Source: CAJQHT01 sp038123275 (lineage in GTDB: Bacteria > Pseudomonadota > Alphaproteobacteria > Rickettsiales > UBA1997). Taken from it: DNA of 10,469 bases. The first letter of the stretch is position 1. Every line of letters begins with the position of its first letter. Under the pieces are notes generated by a model that saw only the letters and a program-made list of their open reading frames with translations, was not told the DNA's origin and did no database searches. Both the position numbers and the translations under genes were made by a program. Positions 6,298 to 10,469 of the stretch are shown piece after piece. The stretch is from contig JAYORG010000027.1 in NCBI GenBank assembly GCA_038123275.1, positions 1 to 10,469 on the forward strand, given 5' to 3'.

Positions 6298-6768
6298 ATG
6301 GTGGACAAGAAGAAAAATTATAATTTAGGAAATTTAGGAAATAGCAGTTCTTACAATTACGATAATCCTGATATTGAAATTTTAGAAAAAGTTGATAATC
6401 CTCATAAGGATGTTGATTATGCAATTCGTTTTACTTGCCCAGAATTTACTTCAATTTGTCCGGTTACTGGCCAGCCAGATTTTGCTCATATGGTAATTGA
6501 TTATTTGCCAAAAAAAGATATTGTTGAGAGTAAATCTTTAAAGCTTTATTTAACAAGTTATCGTAATCATGGTGCTTTTCATGAAGATTGCACCGTAAAA
6601 ATAGCTAAAGATTTAATAAAATTATTAAATCCTAAATGGTTGAAGATAGGTGGTTATTGGTACCCAAGAGGTGGTATTCCAATAGATATTTTCTTTGAAC
6701 ATGGCAAAAAACCAGATGGGGTTAATGTGCCCAATCAAAATGTTCCTAACTACAAGGGTAGGGGATAG
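6298..6768 (+). CDS. queF: NADPH-dependent preQ0 (7-cyano-7-deazaguanine) reductase, type I QueF
   Basis: 156 residues, the short type I form. It reduces the nitrile of preQ0 to the aminomethyl group of preQ1, the base then inserted into tRNA by Tgt. The nucleophilic Cys is C54 in TSICPVTGQPDFA and the general acid is D61 of the same segment. The QueF motif ESKSLKLYL is at 77-85, and YRNHGAFHED (88-97) carries the conserved His-Glu pair H95/E96. The family GG..WYPRGG.. segment at 118-126 precedes IDIFFE. A Asn/Gly-rich N-terminal lead (1-25) and a polar tail after 137 are weakly conserved extensions. It starts 5 nt after ilvE with a good Shine-Dalgarno site and ends 2 nt before lgt. Together with queE at 4660 it shows queuosine precursor synthesis. 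Confidence 0.95.
   Translation: MVDKKKNYNLGNLGNSSSYNYDNPDIEILEKVDNPHKDVDYAIRFTCPEFTSICPVTGQPDFAHMVIDYLPKKDIVESKSLKLYLTSYRNHGAFHEDCTVKIAKDLIKLLNPKWLKIGGYWYPRGGIPIDIFFEHGKKPDGVNVPNQNVPNYKGRG
6760..6764 (+). promoter_or_regulatory. Shine-Dalgarno site for lgt
   Basis: AGGGG inside the last codons of queF, 6 nt before the ATG at 6771. It supports that start over internal ones and indicates coupling of lgt to queF. Confidence 0.65.
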
Positions 6769-6770
6769 GC

Positions 6771-7577
6771 ATGACGTTACCAAATTTTGATCCAGTAATA
6801 TTTTCAATTGGTCCTTTGGCTATTAGATGGTATTCTTTGGCTTACATTTTGGGGATAGTTTTTACCTTTTTAATCTTAAAAAAATTTAATTCTAAATCTA
6901 AAATCATGAGTGATAAGGCTCTGGACGATTGGATTATGTGGGCGGTTCTTGGTATTATTATTGGTGGTAGGTTAGGTTATGTTTTATTCTATAATTTTGG
7001 TTATTACCTTGCTAATCCAATTGATATTTTGGCAATTTGGCAAGGTGGTATGTCTTTTCATGGTGGTTTGCTTGGAGCTATTGTTGGTATGGTATTATTT
7101 TGTAGAAAATACAAAATAGACTTTCTAAAACTTACAGACATTCTTTCAATCTCAGCTCCAATTGGTCTGTTCTTTGGTCGTATTGCTAATTTTATTAATA
7201 TGGAGCTTTATGGGCGTGTTACTGACTCAAAATTTGGTATTATTTTTCCAAATGCTGGACCTTTACCAAGACATCCAAGCCAACTTTATGAAGCCTTTTT
7301 AGAAGGGTTCTTATCTTTTATAATTTTAATATTATTAGTAAAATTTACTAAAATTCAAAATAAGAAAGGCTTTTTATCTGGTTTATTTTTAATATTTTAT
7401 GCTTCGTCAAGAATTTTTGTTGAGCAATTTAGAGAGCCAGATGAGCAAATAGGTTTTATTTTTAATTATTTAACAATGGGGCAAATCTTATCAATTCCAC
7501 TTATTATTATTGGGCTGGTGGTTATTTTTAGGTCTTTAAAAATAAATAATGGGACTGTCCCAAATCAAAAAATTTAG
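6771..7577 (+). CDS. lgt: Prolipoprotein diacylglyceryl transferase (with element-derived C-terminus)
   Basis: 268 residues, inner-membrane enzyme that moves diacylglycerol from phosphatidylglycerol to the lipobox cysteine of prolipoproteins. Hydrophobic segments lie at about 20-37, 53-73, 95-111, 122-142, 177-192, 200-212 and 233-254, as expected for the seven-helix protein. Key motifs are IRWYSLAYILG (18-28), the MSFHGGLLGA segment with essential-type His97, the Lgt signature GRIANFINMELYGR (136-149), RHPSQLYEA (167-175) and SSRIFVEQFREPDE (212-225). The body is complete. The final eight residues GTVPNQKI and the stop are encoded by the palindromic insertion at 7551-7665. Removing that insertion and one ATAAT copy gives an in-frame end INNRE-stop, so the original protein was probably 262 residues. 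The tail lies beyond the catalytic region and activity is likely kept. Third gene of the operon. Confidence 0.95.
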   Translation: MTLPNFDPVIFSIGPLAIRWYSLAYILGIVFTFLILKKFNSKSKIMSDKALDDWIMWAVLGIIIGGRLGYVLFYNFGYYLANPIDILAIWQGGMSFHGGLLGAIVGMVLFCRKYKIDFLKLTDILSISAPIGLFFGRIANFINMELYGRVTDSKFGIIFPNAGPLPRHPSQLYEAFLEGFLSFIILILLVKFTKIQNKKGFLSGLFLIFYASSRIFVEQFREPDEQIGFIFNYLTMGQILSIPLIIIGLVVIFRSLKINNGTVPNQKI

Positions 7578-7665
7578 AATTAGAAAAATAAAATCATTCA
7601 CTTTTTTCTTAATTTCCACTCAAAACTAAGAAAAAATTGAACGATTTTTGATTCGGTACAGACCC
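7551..7665. mobile_element. 115-bp palindromic MITE-like element inserted in the 3' end of lgt
   Basis: The ends GGGACTGTCCC (7551-7561) and GGTACAGACCC (7655-7665) belong to imperfect inverted repeats of about 22 bp (19 matches). The inner segments TTTTTTCTTA (7602-7611) and TAAGAAAAAA (7627-7636) also pair, so the whole element can fold into one long hairpin. The left arm carries about 22 extra bases (around 7572-7593), which include the present lgt stop. ATAAT directly flanks both sides (7546-7550 and 7666-7670), fitting a 5-bp target duplication. It contains AAAATTGAACGATTTT (7633-7648), also at the centre of the hairpin at 2299. No transposase inside. Confidence 0.75.
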
Positions 7666-7695
7666 ATAATCGTGAATAATTTTAATAAAATAGTT

Positions 7696-7797
7696 TTAAC
7701 CTCTGCTATTGTCTTTTTTATGATCTAGTTTAGATTGTTTTCTATCTTTTTTATCTTCAGATTTTTTTTCCACTGAGTTGCTATTTTTATTTTTCAT
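7696..7797 (-). CDS. Possible 33-residue charged small protein
   Basis: An ATG-to-TAA frame on the minus strand encodes 33 residues, beginning MKNKNSNSVEKKSEDKKDRK and ending KDNSRG. It is almost entirely Lys, Asp, Glu, Ser and Asn with no hydrophobic core, so it would be disordered and nucleic-acid- or ribosome-friendly if made. It lies 73 nt downstream of the GNAT gene on the same strand. The upstream sequence (TAAAAGTC before ATG) has only a weak ribosome site. A Lys-rich reading can appear by chance in A-rich DNA, so this is tentative. Confidence 0.3.
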   Translation of the reverse strand: MKNKNSNSVEKKSEDKKDRKQSKLDHKKDNSRG

Positions 7798-7870
7798 GAC
7801 TTTTATAAGTATGTAATTAATTTAAAGGTAAAAGGTAAATATGTAGCATATTATGCATATAACTTGTAAT

Positions 7871-8464
7871 TTATTTAGCTATTCTATTTAGCAAAGACTT
7901 TTTTATTTTTGGCCATTCATAAGGAATAATACTGCAAAGTACAGTATCTCTAACAAAGTTATTTTGAACTATTTTATGATTTCTAAGAATACCCTCTGAT
8001 TTAGCCCCTAGTTTTTTCACAGCATTGATGGATCTTTTATTTCTAGAATCAATATGAAATTCTACCCGATTAAATTTTAACTCTTCAAAGGCAAATTCAA
8101 GTAATAGCAATTTTGTTTCTGGATTAACTTTTGTACCCCATTTAGATGGATGATACCAAGTAAAGCCAATAGCTATTTTTTTATCTAAAAAAGATATGTC
8201 ATAAAATCTGGTACTACCAATAATTTCTTGGCTGCTATTTTCTACAACAACATATGATATTTGTGTGTTATTTCCTATTGCTTCATTTTGTTTATTTATG
8301 TAATCAGAAATAAATTCATCAATAGGTTGATTTATTGGCTTATTAAAAGTCCAGATTTCATCTAATGCTGCAATGTTTTTTATTTTAGGGATATCTTCTT
8401 TTCTAAATTTTCTTAGGGTAATGTATTTTCCTTGCAACTTTTCTTTAAAATTTTTTTGTATCAT
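7871..8464 (-). CDS. GNAT-family N-acetyltransferase (RimJ/RimL-like)
   Basis: 197 residues, single Gcn5-related acetyltransferase domain of the Acetyltransf_3 type. GKYITLRKFRKEDIPKI (12-28) is the usual first strand and helix of this group. IIGSTRFYDI (81-90) is the central strand. IGFTWYHPSKWGTKVNPETK (99-118) is the strand plus acetyl-CoA pyrophosphate loop, here W-G-T-K-V-N, as in RimJ/YjcK-like members. FNRVEFHIDSRNKRSINAVKK (131-151, split here by function) carries the conserved N-x-x-S-x-x-A-x-x-K-L-G helix. LGAKSEGILRNHKI (152-165) ends the core. The substrate cannot be read from sequence: ribosomal protein N-termini, small amines and antibiotics are all possible in the family. Its ATG lies 3 nt beyond the stop of the AOX remnant on the same strand, so the two were probably once co-transcribed. 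Confidence 0.85.
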   Translation of the reverse strand: MIQKNFKEKLQGKYITLRKFRKEDIPKIKNIAALDEIWTFNKPINQPIDEFISDYINKQNEAIGNNTQISYVVVENSSQEIIGSTRFYDISFLDKKIAIGFTWYHPSKWGTKVNPETKLLLLEFAFEELKFNRVEFHIDSRNKRSINAVKKLGAKSEGILRNHKIVQNNFVRDTVLCSIIPYEWPKIKKSLLNRIAK

Positions 8465-8467
8465 ATT

Positions 8468-8662
8468 CTACTTTTTATCAATTACATTAACAAACTCATG
8501 ATTAACATCTCTATGCTCTGCTTCATCTGCACGAATATATTCAATTACATCTCGTAATTTAGCATTTTTTGATAAATCCCAATAATCAATGGCAATTTGT
8601 GGTGCTGGTACATTTTTAAGAGTCCCTTTGTCTATTTTATTAAGATATTGAGTATAGTTATA
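8468..8662 (-). pseudogene. Alternative oxidase (AOX), C-terminal remnant
   Basis: A 64-codon frame ends in TAG at 8468-8470 and is bounded upstream by TAA at 8663-8665. It reads as the C-terminal fifth to quarter of an alternative oxidase: KNVPAPQIAIDYW (16-28), then LRDVIEYIRADEAEHRDVNH (36-55). This is the highly conserved AOX block, including the last diiron ligands E47 and H50 of the E-x-x-H motif. The earlier ligands (helix-1 Glu, the first E-x-x-H and the LEEEA Glu) are absent, and no frame upstream restores them. No start codon begins the frame. AOX is a membrane-associated ubiquinol oxidase that reduces oxygen without pumping protons. The fragment cannot be active. The break coincides with the start of the IS982 remnant on the opposite strand. 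Confidence 0.85.
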
Positions 8663-8922
8663 TTACTGCAATTTTTGTTTTCATAGATGATTTTTTAAGA
8701 ATTTATCAAAAATCTGAAGCTAAAAAGATGATAAAAGGTAAAAATTAGTAGAATTAGATAAGGGAAGATGACTTTAGCTGAGATGATACCCACAAATTTC
8801 TTTTTCTAAATTTGATTAGCTATGATAGATCTATTAGTGTTATGCCTAAATTATTAATTCTAACAACGATAATGATTCATGTTCAAGAAGATGTAAGAGT
8901 GATTTATAATATTTCAAGTTGA
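8662..8922 (+). pseudogene. IS982-family transposase, degraded N-terminal remnant
   Basis: Three pieces in two frames resemble the start of IS982-type transposases. From 8662, ITAIFVFIDDFLRIYQKSEA matches the family's N-terminal pattern and ends at stops from 8746. From 8768, in another frame, comes MTLAEMI, the typical following motif. From about 8806, back in the first frame, comes LNLISYDRSISVMPKLLILT up to a stop at 8920, equivalent to the SYNRFVxLMPRL segment. The stretch between the second and third pieces, normally about 30 residues, is missing, and nothing of the DDE core remains. It is a dead fragment lying against the AOX remnant. The family call is from memory of its motifs. Confidence 0.65.
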
Positions 8923-8988
8923 AATTAATATTAAAAAAGTTGATTATTTAAGAAATAAACATATCCAAAATAATTTTTTACTTCACAA

Positions 8989-9297
8989 ATGCCAAATAAA
9001 AATATTACCATGACGGATGTTGTAGTAAAAGAATTATTTGAGTTACCTTCTAATCAAAATCTTCCTTTAAATTTTCAATTAAAAGACGGTGAATCTTCAA
9101 CTGACTATCAATATAGGGTTCTAAGAGCTTTTTATGATATAAAAGACGGTGATATCAATTTTTTAACTAAACATGACTTAATTCAAGAATATGAGTCAGA
9201 GGCAGATTTTGTTAATTATCATTTAAAACATAAAGCTTTAGACATAGCAGCTAAAAAAATTGCAAAGCGTCAGAAGGGGTTTTTACCAAGTCACTAG
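8989..9297 (+). CDS. Hypothetical protein, probably the N-terminal part of the serralysin-like protein (frame break)
   Basis: 102 residues from ATG to TAG, with no signal peptide, membrane helix or motif I recognise. The middle is acidic and predicted helical (FYDIKDGDINFLTKHDLIQE), and the end is basic (AAKKIAKRQKG). No clear Shine-Dalgarno site precedes the ATG; a second ATG lies at 9010. The next frame (-1) is open from 9255 and continues in the same style without a gap, overlapping this one in 9255-9294, which contains an A7 run (9253-9259) and GGGGTTTTT (9276-9284). A one-base loss in either run would explain the break, so this is most simply the first fifth of one larger gene. It could instead be a separate small gene overlapping the next. 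Confidence 0.6.
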   Translation: MPNKNITMTDVVVKELFELPSNQNLPLNFQLKDGESSTDYQYRVLRAFYDIKDGDINFLTKHDLIQEYESEADFVNYHLKHKALDIAAKKIAKRQKGFLPSH

Positions 9298-9320
9298 ATG
9301 CTTTATTTATAGATGCAAAT

Positions 9321-10469
9321 ATGAAGTTGACATTGGTATTAGATGCCTTGCTTAATGATAGCCTGGTAAATGCGGCATCATTTATGTGGGAGTTAGATAG
9401 ATACAGTAATAATGAGCGAGATTTAGATAAAGATCATCAAGCTTTATTGGACCAAAATAATCAAGATTATGATAGATTAAGAAAGCAGGGTGAAGAATTA
9501 AAAGATGGTGAGGATATTTCTTTGCCAAAGACTGGTAAGCAAAAGAGGTGGGAAGCTTTGGCGCATTTATATGGTGCTGCGAGTAATATGCTGGGTATGT
9601 CTAATGTTTCTTCTGGCGATAAGGGCTCTATTGTTAGTGGTCACAGTGATAGTAGACCAGTTACTAATGCATCTGGTTATAGCCAATTAAATATGACGAG
9701 GGCTTTAAATAGTCAAACTCAGGATAAGGATTCTATTGCTATTAGGTCTAGAGATAAAAGGTCAGACACAACAAGTGATGGTTCAATAAATCCTCTTACA
9801 CAAGAAGCACTAGATACAATTGGGTATAGCGATTTTTTTCAAGACCCAAGTACTGTTTCTTATTCTGAATTTTCTGATGGCGTTCTTACGTTAAAAAACT
9901 TGGGTTTTGAAGAAATTCAGATGGGTAACCCTACTGTAATGAATTATTTCTATAGTGTCGACGATGCTCTTGAAGAAGAATATCGTCCATTAGTAAGAGA
10001 AGTTATGGACGAGATACAACAATATATCAATATACAGTTCCAAGAGGTTGAAGCAAGTAGTGAGGCTCTATTTACAATTAATCAGAAGGCTCTCTCTCCT
10101 GGTATTGGCGGACAGGCATTTGGAAATACTCTGATAACATTTAGTGACTACTGGATTTCTACATCATATGCAAAATGGATTATAGCTCATGAAATAGGAC
10201 ATATACTAGGGCTAAGTCATCCAAGCCCAGATAATAGCAATACTGATATAACTCTTATGTCCTATAATGCTGGAGACTATATAGAAAGAACTAACCCAAA
10301 TATCAGTCTTCAATGGCAAGACATTGCTGCACTTCAGCATACATATGGTGTTAAACCTGGAATCATACCTGTAAAAATGGTTCTAGATGGCGTCACGCAA
10401 CAAGCATTAACATATTACGGTATAAGTGAATTAGATGCATCTTCTTATGGTTTATCATCTTTATTACAT
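9321..10469 (+). CDS. Serralysin-like (M10/metzincin) zinc metalloprotease, partial at window end
   Basis: The frame is open from 9255 to the window edge; the first ATG is at 9321 (383 residues shown), but no ribosome site supports it. The first 75 residues are charged and helical (RDLDKDHQALLDQNNQDYDR). Residues about 95-155 are a Ser/Thr/Asp-rich linker. A catalytic region follows with the zinc motif HEIGHILGLSH (290-300, fitting HExxHxxGxxH) and the Met-turn LMSYN (312-316) with the serralysin/astacin-type Tyr. DIAALQHTYGV then matches the serralysin DIAAIQ.LYG helix. TVMNYFYS (near 209-216) and WIIAHE are also in family style. No signal peptide is visible. Serralysins leave by type I secretion using a C-terminal signal, which would lie beyond the window. 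Likely a secreted protease or effector; the N-terminal region is not recognised. The gene probably begins at 8989 with a frameshift. Confidence 0.8.
   Translation, partial: MKLTLVLDALLNDSLVNAASFMWELDRYSNNERDLDKDHQALLDQNNQDYDRLRKQGEELKDGEDISLPKTGKQKRWEALAHLYGAASNMLGMSNVSSGDKGSIVSGHSDSRPVTNASGYSQLNMTRALNSQTQDKDSIAIRSRDKRSDTTSDGSINPLTQEALDTIGYSDFFQDPSTVSYSEFSDGVLTLKNLGFEEIQMGNPTVMNYFYSVDDALEEEYRPLVREVMDEIQQYINIQFQEVEASSEALFTINQKALSPGIGGQAFGNTLITFSDYWISTSYAKWIIAHEIGHILGLSHPSPDNSNTDITLMSYNAGDYIERTNPNISLQWQDIAALQHTYGVKPGIIPVKMVLDGVTQQALTYYGISELDASSYGLSSLLH

Larger units (their letters stand above)
8465..8988. other. Gene-poor decay region between the GNAT gene and the protease-like gene
   Basis: About 520 nt with no intact gene. 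It holds the AOX remnant (minus strand) and the IS982 transposase remnant (plus strand), then about 65 nt of AT-rich sequence (8923-8988) with no recognisable promoter or RNA. The pieces abut with no spacer, as expected from insertion followed by deletion. Confidence 0.7.

Noticed and set aside
6200..6300. preQ1 riboswitch before queF
   Set aside because: queF starts 5 nt after ilvE with no leader, and no pseudoknot-like C-rich motif was seen; the 82-nt spacer before ilvE also shows none.
9253..9284. Programmed -1 ribosomal frameshift site in the protease gene
   Set aside because: Neither the A7 run nor GGGGTTTTT gives a proper X-XXY-YYZ heptamer in the upstream frame, and no obvious stimulatory structure follows; mutation, slippage or a read error is simpler.
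9298..9312. ATG directly after the 9297 stop as the start of the next gene
   Set aside because: In that frame it gives only four codons (MLYL) before a stop.
9505..9690. 61-codon plus-strand frame inside the protease gene
   Set aside because: It overlaps the longer open frame that reaches the zinc motif and reads as a shadow of it.
1..10469. CRISPR array, tRNA or rRNA gene
   Set aside because: No regularly spaced short direct repeats, cloverleaf with a T-loop GGTTCRA-type signature or rRNA-like conserved block was noticed; a covariance-model scan would be the decisive check.

Overview
The window is AT-rich and has closely packed housekeeping genes separated by short, repeat-bearing gaps, pseudogene debris and what looks like a surface/secreted-protein layer. 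Protein similarity as I can judge it (an rOmp/Sca-like passenger, KdsD, QueE, QueF, Lgt, PyrE, IS982-type transposase debris) suggests an alphaproteobacterium, most likely a Rickettsiales- or Holosporales-like host-associated bacterium. That taxonomic call is inference from reading, not from a search.

Layout. 37-1422 (-): secreted, Thr/Ser/Asn/Gly-rich repeat protein that stops in the middle of its second long repeat. 1516-2268 (+): orphan MoeB/ThiF/HesA-type E1 enzyme. 2299-2350: perfect 22-bp stem between convergent genes. 2388-2993 (-): pyrE. 3049-4041 (+): arabinose-5-phosphate isomerase (kdsD/kpsF), ending in a palindrome. 4081-4446 (+): small glycine-zipper lipoprotein. 4456-4618: about 163-bp inverted-repeat element (MITE-like). 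4660-5325 (-): queE. 5408-7577 (+): compact operon ilvE-queF-lgt with 5-nt and 2-nt gaps. 7551-7665: a 115-bp palindromic insertion with 5-bp duplicated flanks that has replaced the C-terminal end and stop codon of lgt. 7696-7797 (-): possible 33-residue charged peptide. 7871-8464 (-): GNAT acetyltransferase. 8468-8662 (-): remnant of an alternative oxidase (AOX) C-terminus, abutting an IS982 transposase remnant (8662-8922, +). 8989-10469 (+): a frameshifted or two-part gene whose downstream part carries a serralysin-type zinc protease motif and runs off the window.

Functional picture. queE and queF are two preQ1-forming steps of queuosine tRNA modification, on either side of a divergent promoter region. 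Lgt lipidates prolipoproteins and the window holds a likely substrate, the 4081 lipoprotein. KdsD implies Kdo and therefore some LPS-type envelope. PyrE is the penultimate step of UMP synthesis. The right third shows genome decay: a lost respiratory bypass oxidase, a broken transposase and a frameshifted metalloprotease.

The observations most worth a second look are the AOX remnant, the in-frame reconstruction of the lgt terminus before element insertion, the frame break in the serralysin-like gene, and the family of hairpin elements sharing a 16-bp core. I do not see a clearly new multi-gene system.
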